64,000 nucleotides of DNA, from contig NZ_JRLF01000015.1 of NCBI RefSeq assembly GCF_001404985.1, positions 434,001 through 498,000 on the forward strand, written 5' to 3'. This document shows positions 35,093 to 45,457 of this stretch, one piece after another. Numbering within the stretch: the stretch's first letter is position 1; each line of letters begins with the position of its first letter. Position numbers and translations under genes: made by a program. The notes beneath the pieces were generated by a model that searched no databases, was not told the DNA's origin, and saw only the letters and a list, made by a program, of their open reading frames with translations. The DNA comes from Flavobacterium aquidurense. GTDB taxonomy: Bacteria > Bacteroidota > Bacteroidia > Flavobacteriales > Flavobacteriaceae.

Positions 35093-36850
35093 TTAGTTGA
35101 TTGTAATTTGAAATGGAATATTCATAACAGATTGTTTTTCTAGGGTTTCTTTTAAAAACATCTCTATTTTTTTCTTATTATCTACCTGCAAAGCATATTT
35201 TTCCTGTAAAACGACTTCTACGTTAATGGTTCTGAATACTCCCTGTTTTCTATTGCTGCTTATTCCTACTCCATCAGTAATTAAGACTTCTTTAGTAATG
35301 TTTCTTAAATGATAATGTACCGCTGATTTTATATCCTGTTTTGTAACTAAGCGCTCTTTTGACAAAAAACCATAACGAAGATTGATTAGTTTTTCGACTT
35401 TATTGTTTCTGTAAATTCCCCCAATAGAGCTTGTTTGAAAAACGGTAGAATCCTGTGCCAATTCAGATAGGGAAGTTTGCTTTAAAATAGTCCCTTTTTT
35501 CAAATTATTAGCCACCTGTCCGTTCGAAGTCCAATAAGAGTAATATAGAATTTTAGATTTCTCAGTTTCATGAATTAAAGCATACACTTCTTCTTCATTA
35601 ACCTGACTGTAACTGCTATTGATTTTACTTTCGATCGAATTAAGTTCTTCGTTGATCCTGGTCATTGTAGCATCTATATAATCTGCATTTATATTAGAAA
35701 AAGAACTAATATCCTCGCGTAATGCCCTTGCTAATTTTTTAAGAAAAAATTTTGCATTTCGTGAATCATAGTTTTCTAATCCGCCATAAAAAACAGTAAA
35801 TGTATTTGAGGTAAGCGAATTAGCTTGCTTTATACCATTTGTAAATTCAATATTTTTTTCGTTGAAAATTTTCATTACATCAAGAAAATGGGTGTTTTTC
35901 TCTGCTTTCATCGGGAAAAGACGCCCTTCAATCTGAGCATTATGTACTCTGTTGTTTAGCTTTCTATTGACAATTGGAAATGTGTTTATTTTTATTTGGA
36001 TTTTATCAAATTCATCTTTGGTGAAAATTTCAGGAAATACAAATTCTAACCAAATCAATGGAGTATCTTTTTTACTGGATTTAAGCTCTTCTTTGTCTAT
36101 TTCAAATTTGTCTAATATCGATTCGTATACCAGATTTTCTAAGTCGAGTTTTAATTTGTAAATAGAATTTTTATAGAATGATTTTATATTCTCGGAATAG
36201 TGTTTATTGTCCTGTACTTCATCAAAAGTTTCATTTTCAATTTCAATACTATTTCCTAAAGAATCTTTTACTGTTATAAATTGCAAAAATGCATCTAATG
36301 ACGAATTCTCTGTTATAAATGTAAATTTCAACGAATTAAGTTTCTCCAGATTTTCTTTTGTAACATCTAATCCAACCCAAATACGATGATCTAAAACCTT
36401 ATGCTGTACAGGTAAATGCTTCACGTTTTTTAAAGAATCTATCAAAAAGGAGTCATACATTTGAAAACTAATCTCCCCTTCTACGATACTTTCATTGGTA
36501 AAGGGCGTAAAGTAAATATCATAATCAACATTAGTCGCCATTCCTGATTTTACCACGAATTCAGTATCATTATTTAGCATTACAATACCTTTAGTCGCAA
36601 TTGTACTTGCCAGAGTATGGGCAGGCATTGGCAAATTCCATTGACTTGGCACAATTTCCTGAGCAATTCTTTCAATAATTTTATTATCAGATTCTACCCC
36701 TTCCTGGTACAAATAATAAAGTTCATGAACAAAAACATCTAATAACATCATCACCAACGGATCTGCCATATCGATATCTTCAATTCCCCAAATTTCAAGG
36801 CATTTTTTTTGTATCCTATTCTTAATTTCGATAAACTTGGCGTCTTTCAT
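35093..36850 (-). CDS. tssF: TssF baseplate protein
   Basis: This 585-aa T6SS baseplate wedge protein has the N-terminal pattern ...NRIQKKCLEIWGIEDIDMAD, then VQ..A.EIVPSQWNLPMPAH, corresponding to the TssF opening of T6SSiii. The C-terminal half contains the TssF-like region (LINLRYGFLSKERLVTKQDI, then VHYHLRN). It lies 8 nt after tssE and 4 nt before clpV. Confidence 0.85.
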   Translation of the reverse strand: MKDAKFIEIKNRIQKKCLEIWGIEDIDMADPLVMMLLDVFVHELYYLYQEGVESDNKIIERIAQEIVPSQWNLPMPAHTLASTIATKGIVMLNNDTEFVVKSGMATNVDYDIYFTPFTNESIVEGEISFQMYDSFLIDSLKNVKHLPVQHKVLDHRIWVGLDVTKENLEKLNSLKFTFITENSSLDAFLQFITVKDSLGNSIEIENETFDEVQDNKHYSENIKSFYKNSIYKLKLDLENLVYESILDKFEIDKEELKSSKKDTPLIWLEFVFPEIFTKDEFDKIQIKINTFPIVNRKLNNRVHNAQIEGRLFPMKAEKNTHFLDVMKIFNEKNIEFTNGIKQANSLTSNTFTVFYGGLENYDSRNAKFFLKKLARALREDISSFSNINADYIDATMTRINEELNSIESKINSSYSQVNEEEVYALIHETEKSKILYYSYWTSNGQVANNLKKGTILKQTSLSELAQDSTVFQTSSIGGIYRNNKVEKLINLRYGFLSKERLVTKQDIKSAVHYHLRNITKEVLITDGVGISSNRKQGVFRTINVEVVLQEKYALQVDNKKKIEMFLKETLEKQSVMNIPFQITIN

Positions 36851-36858
36851 ATTTTATT

Positions 36859-37284
36859 TTATTGCGAAATTGGGCTTATATTCAACTTTGTGTGAAAATT
36901 AAAAGGAATTAAACTTTCAATAATGGAACCTTTTACGACTATATTCGCTTTTCTTCTAATACTTGATCCTAATTCTTTATCATTAATTTCATCTAAAGAG
37001 ATAGAAACTTCGCTTAGAATTAATCTTTTTTCGAATGCATTAATTGAATCATATAATGATTTTCTGACCAAATCTTCCCAATCTCTTTTTTTGATATGTT
37101 GATTAAATTCTAAATCCCAAATAATCGTCCCATAGCTTGGTGTCTCTGGAATCTCCCCAAAAGAAGTTGTAATTATCATCATAATATTATACGCAATCGA
37201 CTCGTCAATCTTACAAAAATTCTCCTGCGATCCTCTTAGCAAAGACTTAAAATTAACGGGGTATTTCAGATATTTCATCTTCAA
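36859..37284 (-). CDS. tssE: TssE, gp25-like baseplate protein
   Basis: This 141-aa protein of the GPW/gp25 family nucleates the sheath at the baseplate. Characteristic parts are SIAYNIMMIITTSFGEIPETPSYG, in the place of the R.G....G, and the ending EKRLILSEVSISLDE. It is the first gene of the leftward core operon; a second ATG 6 nt inside (MKYLKYPV) is an equally possible start. Confidence 0.8.
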   Translation of the reverse strand: MKMKYLKYPVNFKSLLRGSQENFCKIDESIAYNIMMIITTSFGEIPETPSYGTIIWDLEFNQHIKKRDWEDLVRKSLYDSINAFEKRLILSEVSISLDEINDKELGSSIRRKANIVVKGSIIESLIPFNFHTKLNISPISQ

Positions 37285-37307
37285 GAAAATATTAAGTTGT
37301 TTTTTAA

Positions 37308-37315
37308 CAAAAATA
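37308..37315 (-). promoter_or_regulatory. -7 type box for the T6SS core operon
   Basis: Read on the minus strand this is TATTTTTG, a full match to the Bacteroidota TAnnTTTG element, 24 nt ahead of the tssE start. A TTG lies 27 nt upstream, a little beyond the usual 17-23 spacing. The plus-strand tssBC promoter must lie in the same 150-nt divergent region, but I see no perfect box for it. Confidence 0.4.
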
Positions 37316-37436
37316 GGGTGTTATTGATTTTTTAACATACTGCAACAAAAATCCAAATAAAATACTTACAAATCAATATTATTTAGAACTTTTTTTTTAT
37401 TAGTTTTACAAAATTAACTAAAAATCTTATAAAATT

Positions 37437-37892
37437 ATGAGCATGTTCAATTATGGTATTGGTGGCAATGAAGTGAAGGTTGATGCCAATGAGTCAATTT
37501 TAGAAATTCCTTCAAACAGAACATTACTAATTCAAAAACTTACAAATGAGCAGCCGGTGGGACCCGAAGCTGTGTATGATTTGCAGACAGTAGAAGCGGT
37601 GTTCGAAAAGTACAAACCAAGTGTAGATTTTGAATTTACTACTGAAGAAGGTTCAGATTTGAATGAATCTATGGTATTTCAAAACTTAGGAGATTTTGGA
37701 GCAAAATCAATTAAAGAAAAGAGTCCTTTTTTGAATAAATTAAACACCGAAAAAGAACAAGCTTATAAAATTGTGCGTCAACTTTCCAGTAATAGAGGAT
37801 TAATTAAAGCCATTCAGGACCCCGCTGTTAAAGAGGCTATAATCGAATTACTTGAAAACGCTAAGAATGAAATTAACAACAATAAACAATAA
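37437..37892 (+). CDS. tssB: TssB sheath small subunit
   Basis: This 151-aa protein forms the contractile T6SS sheath with TssC. The T6SSiii-type sequence starts MSMFNYGIGGNEVKV; the internal QTVEAVFEKYKPSVDFEF and the end segment with SNRGLIKAIQDP fit the TssB fold. It is transcribed divergently from the core operon and ends 2 nt before tssC. Confidence 0.9.
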   Translation: MSMFNYGIGGNEVKVDANESILEIPSNRTLLIQKLTNEQPVGPEAVYDLQTVEAVFEKYKPSVDFEFTTEEGSDLNESMVFQNLGDFGAKSIKEKSPFLNKLNTEKEQAYKIVRQLSSNRGLIKAIQDPAVKEAIIELLENAKNEINNNKQ

Positions 37893-37894
37893 AT

Positions 37895-39262
37895 ATGGCA
37901 ACTCAAACCAAAGAACAAAAAAGTCATGGTTCTTCAACCGAACAATTGCTACAGGAACAAGGTAGTAGCAAAATAAATTTATTAAATGAATATGGCGGTT
38001 TTGCCTTTTTAGAAAATGTAATCGACGGATTGTCAAACTTAAACCCTACAAGAAAAGCGAGAAAAAATATTTTTCTTAATGATGCACAATGGGAAAATGA
38101 GAGAACAACTCTAACCAATAGACTTGAGTTATGGCTGGATTTACTAAAAGGTAATGATTCTGTTGAATCAATGATTGAAGTGGCCAATACAAAAGCTACA
38201 TCTGCAGATTCAACATTAAACAGAAATTTGAAATATGCTTTGAATGTTTCAAGAGAGTTAGAAACATCATACCGAAGCGTCGCTTTATTCTACAAAAATG
38301 CAGAAAGCGATAAAATTAAAAACGTAACTATCGTAAATGCAGATATATCTCAATTAAAAGATTTAGATAATACTTTGTTTATTGATTATGTTTCAAATGA
38401 ATTAAAACAAAATTTTGACCGATTAGATTTGAGAAAAAACTACTCTATCCTTTCAGTACCTGGTTATTTAGGCTCTAATGCCGTTTTAGACAAATGGTCT
38501 AAAATAGCACACGAAAATAAAACAGTATTACTAACTGATTTTCAAGATCTTGAAACTCCGGATGATGTTATAGATATTTTCTTTAATGCAAATCATACAG
38601 GCGGTGATGTATTTAAATCGAATACAATCATGACTTGTAACTATTTACTAGGAAGAAGTAAGTATGATGAAGTTGGAGAAGAAGACAATTTATATGTACC
38701 GCCATCAACTTCTTTAGCCGGTAAAATATACAAAACATTAATGTCTCAGGTTGTTGCAGGTAAAAAATTTGGAGGCCTAAATGAAGTAGAAAGCGTTCGT
38801 TTTGATTTGAAAAAGAGCGAAATCTCAGAACTTGAAAAAATGGGTCTTGTTCCAATGGTAAATGAGTATAGTAAAATTATGGCTTTCTCTGCTAAAACTT
38901 TATTTAACGGAGATAACTTAGGTTTACAAACTTATTCAGTAGTAAGAGTATTTGACCACATTACAAAAGTACTTTTCGACTTTTTAAACAGAAGAGCTTT
39001 TGAAAACTGGACAACGAGAACAGAAGCTGATTTAAGAAGCCAAATCATTAAGTTTTTAGATGGAATCAAAGGTCCAACTAATCTTATTGAAAAATTCACT
39101 GTGATGAAAATTGAACAGGATAAAACTCAAAAAGACAGAATTTTATTAGATATCCATATCACGCCATATTTTCCAGCTAAAAGTTTCGTAATTCAATTAG
39201 ATGGACATAAAGGAGATGGTCCTGAAGAAGCTGTTTGGCATAGTGATTATAAACAAGTATAG
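37895..39262 (+). CDS. tssC: TssC sheath large subunit
   Basis: This 455-aa large sheath protein has the typical features NRNLKYALNVSRELETSYRS (Arg-rich central region), LRKNYSILSVPGYLGSNAVL and, in the C-terminus, RAFENWTTRTEADLRSQI. It is co-transcribed with tssB. A strong bidirectional terminator follows at 39390-39420. Confidence 0.93.
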   Translation: MATQTKEQKSHGSSTEQLLQEQGSSKINLLNEYGGFAFLENVIDGLSNLNPTRKARKNIFLNDAQWENERTTLTNRLELWLDLLKGNDSVESMIEVANTKATSADSTLNRNLKYALNVSRELETSYRSVALFYKNAESDKIKNVTIVNADISQLKDLDNTLFIDYVSNELKQNFDRLDLRKNYSILSVPGYLGSNAVLDKWSKIAHENKTVLLTDFQDLETPDDVIDIFFNANHTGGDVFKSNTIMTCNYLLGRSKYDEVGEEDNLYVPPSTSLAGKIYKTLMSQVVAGKKFGGLNEVESVRFDLKKSEISELEKMGLVPMVNEYSKIMAFSAKTLFNGDNLGLQTYSVVRVFDHITKVLFDFLNRRAFENWTTRTEADLRSQIIKFLDGIKGPTNLIEKFTVMKIEQDKTQKDRILLDIHITPYFPAKSFVIQLDGHKGDGPEEAVWHSDYKQV

Positions 39263-39389
39263 TTTAAAATTCCAGATCCTGGATTTTCTATTGCTAAAAA
39301 TCGAACGTTTTGGACAAACTTTAATTATGGAAGATTAAATTATACAATTCCTTTTTTAAACATTTGAAAAAGAAATAATTAATTACAAA

Positions 39390-39420
39390 AAAAAACGCTA
39401 AGGTTATCTTAGCGTTTTTT
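39390..39420. terminator. Bidirectional terminator between tssC and parC
   Basis: AAAAAACGCTAAG (39390-39402) pairs with CTTAGCGTTTTTT (39408-39420) around 5 nt. It serves the convergent tssBC (plus) and parC (minus) genes. Confidence 0.9.
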
Positions 39421-39432
39421 TTCATTTTATAT

Positions 39433-42153
39433 TTAATCCAGGACTAAACCTATCTGGCCGTCGTCATCTAATTCCGTTTCGACTGAATCATCTTCCTCTA
39501 ATTCCGGTTTTTCAGGAACTTCTTCAACAGGTTCTTCATAAGGTAACGGATCCAGCAAATTAACTTGTTTCAGCTTATCTGTTGTAAGTTGGTTTCCTAA
39601 TGCCTTAAAACCTTTTACAGCAATAAAATCTTCAACATCTATATGTAGGTCTTCTTTTTGAACTCCTTTAACTTTTGCAAAAATTAATTGCGCCACCGGA
39701 CGATAATCGGTTGATACGATTTCTAATTGCGAATTTGGATGATCCGTAATAAAACTTTCTTCCTTGTCCGTTTCTACTAAAAAACGTTTTAGATAATAGC
39801 GTTCTTTTTCTCCATCATAATAAATGGCTGAAATTGGTTTTTTAGGATTAAATTTCTCCAAAACAATCATGTCTTCATCAAAATGAGTCGATAATTCAGG
39901 AATTATAACCTTCAGTTTACCACTTTGGCTAATTACAAGGATTTTATCACTTGGTTTAAATTCGCCTAACAATTCGCCTCTGGCATCTACATTTAAACGT
40001 TTTACGGTATCATCAAACCAAACTTTTCTTGGTAATAAAGTCGAAATTCCTTTCTCTTTTAACTCAATTTTCTTGATTGGATATTTAGTAACTAAATTCC
40101 CTTTTGATGCTCTTCCTTTAATGGCTAATTTGGCAAAATCAATATCGAATTTCAACTTTTTGATTGTACCAACCTGACGTAATAAAATAGTAATTACCTC
40201 AGCTTCACCATTTGGATTATGCGAAAAATAAACTACCTGCGAACCTGCCGTCTCATTCGTTAAATCATATGGTTTATCGCGTGTAACACCCGAAACATTG
40301 AAACGTTTTATATATGATGGGCCTGATTTTCCATCACGATACATCATATTATAAATTGTACGTTTATCGCTTTTATCAAAAATAGCCACGTGAATAATAT
40401 CCTTACCCACAAATGTTTTGGCATCTACTTTTGTTACCAGCATTTTTCCGTCACGTAAAAACACAATTACATCATCGATATCAGAACAATCCGTAAGATA
40501 TTCATCTTTTTTAAGACTTGTTCCTACGAACCCTTCTTCGCGGTTTACGTATAATTTTGTGTTACGTAAAACTACTTTTGTAGCCTCAACATTATCAAAA
40601 ACACGAAGTTCTGTCTGGCGTTCGCGTCCTTTTCCGTATTTCTCTTTTAATCTGGTAAAGTAAGCAATTGCAAAATCGGTTAGATTTTCTAAATTATGCT
40701 CTACTTCTTTCATTTCATCTTCTAACTTCGCGATGAAATCATCGGCTTTATCAGAGTCAAAACGAGTAATACGTATCATTGGGATCTGAGTCAATCGCTG
40801 TAAATCATCGTCATTGATTTCTCTGACAAATGATTTTTTGAAAGGCTCAAATCTATCGTACAAATATTTGTAAAGTGATTCCCTATCTGAATATAATTTG
40901 AAATCAATGTACATTTCTTCACGAATGAAGATTTTCTCCAAAGTAGAAAAATGCCATTTATTCTTTAATTCTTCTAACTGGATTTCTAATTCCTGACGTA
41001 GTAAATCAACCGTTCTGTGAGTCGAAATTTTCAACATTTCAGAAACACCAATAAACAATGGTTTATTATCCTCGATCACACAGCCTAAAGGCGCTACAGA
41101 AGTTTCACAAGCTGTAAAAGCAAACAAAGCATCAATCGTTTTGTCTGGAGAAACGCCCGGGAAAAGATGAATTAAAATCTCTACATCTGCCGCCGTATTG
41201 TCTTCAATTTTCTTGATTTTGATTTTACCTTTATCATTGGCTTTCAAAATACTGTCAATCAAAGTTGTGGTATTGGTCGAAAACGGAATTTGCGTAATCA
41301 CCAAAGTATTCTTGTCAAGTTGTGCAATTTTAGCACGTACACGAACACGTCCGCCACGAAGTCCGTCATTATAATTAGACACATCGGCAATACCTTGTGT
41401 CATGAAATCAGGATATAAGGTAAAGGCTTTTCCTTTTAGAATCTTGATCGAAGCATCAATTAACTCATTGAAGTTGTGAGGCAAAACTTTAGTCGAAAGA
41501 CCAACCGCAATTCCCTCTGCTCCTTGTGCCAAAAGCAACGGAAACTTTACCGGAAGATTGTTTGGTTCTGCACGACGTCCATCGTAAGAAACTCCCCAAT
41601 CGGTAATTTTTGGAGAATATAAAACCTCCAAAGCAAATTTAGATAAACGTGCTTCAATATAACGAGAAGCCGCAGCTCCATCGCCTGTTAATATATTTCC
41701 CCAGTTTCCCTGGCAGTCAATCAATAAATCTTTTTGCCCAATTTGTACCATAGCATCACCAATACTCGCATCTCCGTGTGGGTGATACTGCATCGTGTGA
41801 CCTACAACATTGGCAACTTTATTATAACGACCATCGTCCAACTCTTTCAAAGAGTGCATAATACGACGCTGAACAGGTTTAAAACCATCTTCAATCGCCG
41901 GAACTGCACGTTCCAGAATTACATACGAAGCATAATCCAGAAACCAGTCTTTGTACATGCCCGTTACTTTAGTAATAACGTCCTCTCCTTCTTCTTCCTG
42001 ATTTTCGTAAAAATGCTGTCCTTCAAAATTCTTAGCATTTACGCTTATAATTTCCTCAGAATCATCACCGTCCAGATTGTCATCAAGTTGGTTTTCTTCA
42101 GAATTATTCTCGTCTTCGTTTGGAATGATGTTATCGTCTTCTTCGTCTTTCAT
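39433..42153 (-). CDS. parC: DNA topoisomerase IV subunit A
   Basis: This 906-aa type II topoisomerase subunit breaks and rejoins DNA. It has an acidic N-terminal extension (1-60, rich in Asp/Glu), then the GyrA/ParC core: ILERAVPAIEDGFKPVQRRI, HTMQYHPHGDASIGDAMV (quinolone-region equivalent), and AAASRYIEARLS with the active-site Tyr. The C-terminal domain has beta-pinwheel-like blades (650-860) and an acidic tail. The GyrA-box is not seen, and the partner parE lies upstream, both favouring ParC over GyrA. Confidence 0.93.
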   Translation of the reverse strand: MKDEEDDNIIPNEDENNSEENQLDDNLDGDDSEEIISVNAKNFEGQHFYENQEEEGEDVITKVTGMYKDWFLDYASYVILERAVPAIEDGFKPVQRRIMHSLKELDDGRYNKVANVVGHTMQYHPHGDASIGDAMVQIGQKDLLIDCQGNWGNILTGDGAAASRYIEARLSKFALEVLYSPKITDWGVSYDGRRAEPNNLPVKFPLLLAQGAEGIAVGLSTKVLPHNFNELIDASIKILKGKAFTLYPDFMTQGIADVSNYNDGLRGGRVRVRAKIAQLDKNTLVITQIPFSTNTTTLIDSILKANDKGKIKIKKIEDNTAADVEILIHLFPGVSPDKTIDALFAFTACETSVAPLGCVIEDNKPLFIGVSEMLKISTHRTVDLLRQELEIQLEELKNKWHFSTLEKIFIREEMYIDFKLYSDRESLYKYLYDRFEPFKKSFVREINDDDLQRLTQIPMIRITRFDSDKADDFIAKLEDEMKEVEHNLENLTDFAIAYFTRLKEKYGKGRERQTELRVFDNVEATKVVLRNTKLYVNREEGFVGTSLKKDEYLTDCSDIDDVIVFLRDGKMLVTKVDAKTFVGKDIIHVAIFDKSDKRTIYNMMYRDGKSGPSYIKRFNVSGVTRDKPYDLTNETAGSQVVYFSHNPNGEAEVITILLRQVGTIKKLKFDIDFAKLAIKGRASKGNLVTKYPIKKIELKEKGISTLLPRKVWFDDTVKRLNVDARGELLGEFKPSDKILVISQSGKLKVIIPELSTHFDEDMIVLEKFNPKKPISAIYYDGEKERYYLKRFLVETDKEESFITDHPNSQLEIVSTDYRPVAQLIFAKVKGVQKEDLHIDVEDFIAVKGFKALGNQLTTDKLKQVNLLDPLPYEEPVEEVPEKPELEEDDSVETELDDDGQIGLVLD

Positions 42154-42233
42154 TATTTATATTCGAAAATTATAAATTGTTTATTTTGTTGTAACAACTT
42201 TTAAGTTTAATAAAACCCAAGTTCTTTATGCTT

Positions 42234-43418
42234 TTAATTCGAATTGTATGTATCGAGAATTGTATTTTTCAAAATAAAAGGTTTTAACTCTTCATAACTA
42301 AAAAAAATATTCATTGCTCCTGTTTCTAAACCAATCAACTCATTCGGCGTATAAGAAAAAATAATTCCTGTAGGCAAAATATAGAAATTATCGGTCATTA
42401 CTATTTTATCCTCTAATATTTCATTCGCAAAATATGCTTTAATTTCATTTTCATATAAAGCGATAAAATTTTTATCTTTTGTATTTATTATGCTTGGTAT
42501 AGCAATCTTAGTACCCGTTTTTACATCATAATTATCATATACAGTATGAACAAAACCATGAGCTCCTCCCATATAATTATATGAGAAATTAGAAACAACG
42601 AAAACATTGGAGTCTATAAAAACAGGTGATACAACGATCAAATTCTCAGAGCTATAATTCCCATCATCATTTTTTGATTTTGCAACCTTAAAACTATGCT
42701 TCCATTTTTTATAATTCTTAATGCTTTCAGAATCTGTATTTAAATATTTTAATTTTGTTTCGAGCATCTCAAAACCTGTATCATTTGAAAGAATTTCAGC
42801 AAAAAAATTATAATCTCTCGATGGTGTAAATTCTTTCGGTGCTTCTTCTTTTTTAAAAGCCTCTCTGGAATCAAATAGCGTATAGTCTATTTCATCAAAG
42901 CATTTGTACGCCGGAAATATTTTACTTGGATAAATTTTATAACTCTTTTTACCCAATGAAATTTCTATATACATTTGTTCTGTAGACAGCTTATACAATT
43001 TAAGCTTACAAGCTGTTTTATTATCATCAATACTATCAATGTTTGCCGTATAATAATCTTGTTTATTATCCTTAGTAAAATAACAGCTGAAAATATCTTC
43101 TGCGCCATCTATGTAAACGGTTGCTGTTTTTGAGTATCCTCCGTATTCAATTTCCAATTGGTTCGAAAGATGCAACTGTATCTTTTTATTATCATTTATC
43201 TTTCCTTCAAAAGAATATATAAAGGGACTTTCTAACTTTAAAGTATCCTGATCTATTACAACAGTGTTTTCATCTATCTTGTAAATTAAACTATCATTGT
43301 TTTTTTCAATTTTAATTTCACTTAAAGGTTTAGGTACAATAACTGATTTTTTCTCGTCATTTTTTGACTGACAGGAAATAATTACCACAATTAATAAACA
43401 CAGAATATTTTTTCTCAT
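42234..43418 (-). CDS. DUF3298/RsiV-like lipoprotein
   Basis: This 394-aa protein uses the start MRKNILCLLIVVIISC at 43418, giving a lipoprotein signal with the lipidated Cys near residue 16; the longer frame begins inside parE. The C-terminal region (about 265-390) is a clear DUF3298 domain: NYMGGAHGFVHTVYDNYDVK, then TGTKIAI, and the end FFSYEELKPFI. Such domains bind or sense cell-wall or lysozyme-like ligands in RsiV (family knowledge). The N-terminal half is beta-rich and unassigned. It sits 4 nt after parE and 80 nt before parC on the same strand; the reason for this placement is unknown. Confidence 0.8.
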   Translation of the reverse strand: MRKNILCLLIVVIISCQSKNDEKKSVIVPKPLSEIKIEKNNDSLIYKIDENTVVIDQDTLKLESPFIYSFEGKINDNKKIQLHLSNQLEIEYGGYSKTATVYIDGAEDIFSCYFTKDNKQDYYTANIDSIDDNKTACKLKLYKLSTEQMYIEISLGKKSYKIYPSKIFPAYKCFDEIDYTLFDSREAFKKEEAPKEFTPSRDYNFFAEILSNDTGFEMLETKLKYLNTDSESIKNYKKWKHSFKVAKSKNDDGNYSSENLIVVSPVFIDSNVFVVSNFSYNYMGGAHGFVHTVYDNYDVKTGTKIAIPSIINTKDKNFIALYENEIKAYFANEILEDKIVMTDNFYILPTGIIFSYTPNELIGLETGAMNIFFSYEELKPFILKNTILDTYNSN

Positions 43419-43422
43419 AAAT

Positions 43423-45294
43423 TTAAACTTCCTCTTCAACTGCATCTAATTCAACCTTCAGATTCTTGATAATAAACTCTTGTCTGTCCGGAGTATTTTT
43501 TCCCATATAGAAAGACAATAGTTGCTCAATCGAAGTGTTTTTATCCATCATAATTGGGTCAAGACGAATCGTTTCTCCAATAAAATTTTTGAACTCATCA
43601 GGAGAAATCTCTCCCAAACCTTTAAATCGGGTGATTTCCGGTTTTGGTTTCAGTTTTTCGATGGCATCTCTTCTTTCTTCGTCTGAATAGCAATAGATGG
43701 TTTCTTTTTTATTTCGAACTCTGAAAAGCGGTGTTTGCAAGATATACAAATGTCCTTCTTTGATTAATTCAGGGAAAAACTGCAAGAAAAATGTAATCAA
43801 CAACAAACGAATGTGCATACCATCGACATCGGCATCGGTTGCGATTACGATATTGTTGTAACGCAATTTTTCCAGTCCGTCTTCGATATCTAAAGCGGCC
43901 TGCAATAAATTGAATTCTTCGTTTTCGTACACGATTTTCTTGGTCATTCCGTACGAGTTCAAAGGCTTACCACGCAAACTAAATACTGCCTGAGTATTTA
44001 CGTCACGTGACTTGGTGATCGATCCGGAAGCCGAATCTCCCTCGGTAATAAAAAGCGTGCTTTCTAAATTTCTAGGATTTTTTGTATCAGGAAGATGCGC
44101 GCGGCAATCTCTTAATTTTTTATTATGAAGATTAGCTTTTTTGGCACGATCTGTCGCTAATTTTCTAATTCCTGATAATTCTTTACGCTCACGTTCAGCC
44201 TGCAATATTTTACGCAATAAAGCTTCTGCTGTTGGAGGATTTTTATGTAAATAATTGTCTAATTTGGTTTTAATAAAGTCGTTTACAAAAGTACGAACTG
44301 ATACCGGCGGTGTTCCGTCATCAGAACCCATATCCATAGAACCTAATTTGGTTTTGGTCTGAGACTCAAAAACCGGTTCCATAACCTTAATACTAATCGC
44401 ACTCACAATCGATTTACGAACATCAGATGCTTCGAAATTTTTATTGTAAAACTCACGAATGGTTTTTACAATTGCTTCTCTGTAAGCCGCTAAGTGCGTT
44501 CCTCCTTGTGTTGTATTCTGACCGTTGACAAACGAGTGATATTCTTCGCTGTATTGCGTTTTACTATGCGTTAAAGCGATCTCAATATCATGCTCTTTTA
44601 AGTGAATAATTGGATATTCAAGATCTTCCTCGCTGATTGTTTCTTCTAATAAATCACGAAGACCATTTTCTGAAAGGTATTTTTCGCCATTGAAAATAAT
44701 AGTCAAACCATTGTTTAGATAACAATAGTTCTTTACCATTTTTATTACATATTCTAAACGGAATTTGTAGTTTTTGAAGATCGATTCATCCGGCGTAAAA
44801 GTTACTTTTGTCCCTTTTCGTTTTGTTGTATCAATTACATCTTCTTCAAGAATCAGATTTCCTGCTGAAAATTCGGCAGCTTTTTGTTTATCATCACGAA
44901 CAGATTCTACACGAAAAGCACTCGAAAGTGCATTTACTGCTTTTGTTCCGACACCATTTAAACCTACCGATTTCTGGAAAGCCTTAGAATCGTACTTTCC
45001 TCCGGTATTCATTTTCGAAACTACATCGACTACTTTTCCTAACGGGATTCCTCGTCCGTAATCACGAACCGAAACCGTCTTATCCTTGATAGTCACCTCA
45101 ATAGTTTTTCCCGACCCCATCACGAACTCATCGATACAGTTGTCTAAAACCTCTTTTAAAAGAATATAAATACCATCATCCGGCGAAGAACCATCTCCTA
45201 ATTTCCCGATATACATTCCGGGACGCATACGAATATGTTCTTTCCAATCGAGTGATCGAATATTATCTTCGGTATATTGATTTTGCTCTAGCAT
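43423..45294 (-). CDS. parE: DNA topoisomerase IV subunit B
   Basis: This 623-aa GHKL ATPase subunit has RPGMYIG, the ATP-binding EVLDNCIDEFVMGSGK and DYGRGIP motifs, GLNGVGTKAVNALS, the TOPRIM motifs EGDSASGS and DADVDGMHIR, and the C-terminal RFKGLGEISPDEFK. Its length is typical of ParE. Together with parC it unlinks daughter chromosomes. Confidence 0.95.
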   Translation of the reverse strand: MLEQNQYTEDNIRSLDWKEHIRMRPGMYIGKLGDGSSPDDGIYILLKEVLDNCIDEFVMGSGKTIEVTIKDKTVSVRDYGRGIPLGKVVDVVSKMNTGGKYDSKAFQKSVGLNGVGTKAVNALSSAFRVESVRDDKQKAAEFSAGNLILEEDVIDTTKRKGTKVTFTPDESIFKNYKFRLEYVIKMVKNYCYLNNGLTIIFNGEKYLSENGLRDLLEETISEEDLEYPIIHLKEHDIEIALTHSKTQYSEEYHSFVNGQNTTQGGTHLAAYREAIVKTIREFYNKNFEASDVRKSIVSAISIKVMEPVFESQTKTKLGSMDMGSDDGTPPVSVRTFVNDFIKTKLDNYLHKNPPTAEALLRKILQAERERKELSGIRKLATDRAKKANLHNKKLRDCRAHLPDTKNPRNLESTLFITEGDSASGSITKSRDVNTQAVFSLRGKPLNSYGMTKKIVYENEEFNLLQAALDIEDGLEKLRYNNIVIATDADVDGMHIRLLLITFFLQFFPELIKEGHLYILQTPLFRVRNKKETIYCYSDEERRDAIEKLKPKPEITRFKGLGEISPDEFKNFIGETIRLDPIMMDKNTSIEQLLSFYMGKNTPDRQEFIIKNLKVELDAVEEEV

Positions 45295-45457
45295 AAAGTG
45301 AATTGGATTTTTGGCTAATGTACCATTTATAGCTAAAAAATAAAAGCGTATTTCCTTTTTGTTATGATTAATAACAGCTTTGAATTCTATTTAAATTGAT
45401 TTTAAAATAATAGGACCGCTAAAAATATTAAAAATCAGCTTTTAAACAAAAAAAACA

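Noticed and set aside
39433..42153. Gene as gyrA
   Set aside because: The acidic N-terminus, lack of a GyrA box and neighbouring parE-type subunit support ParC.
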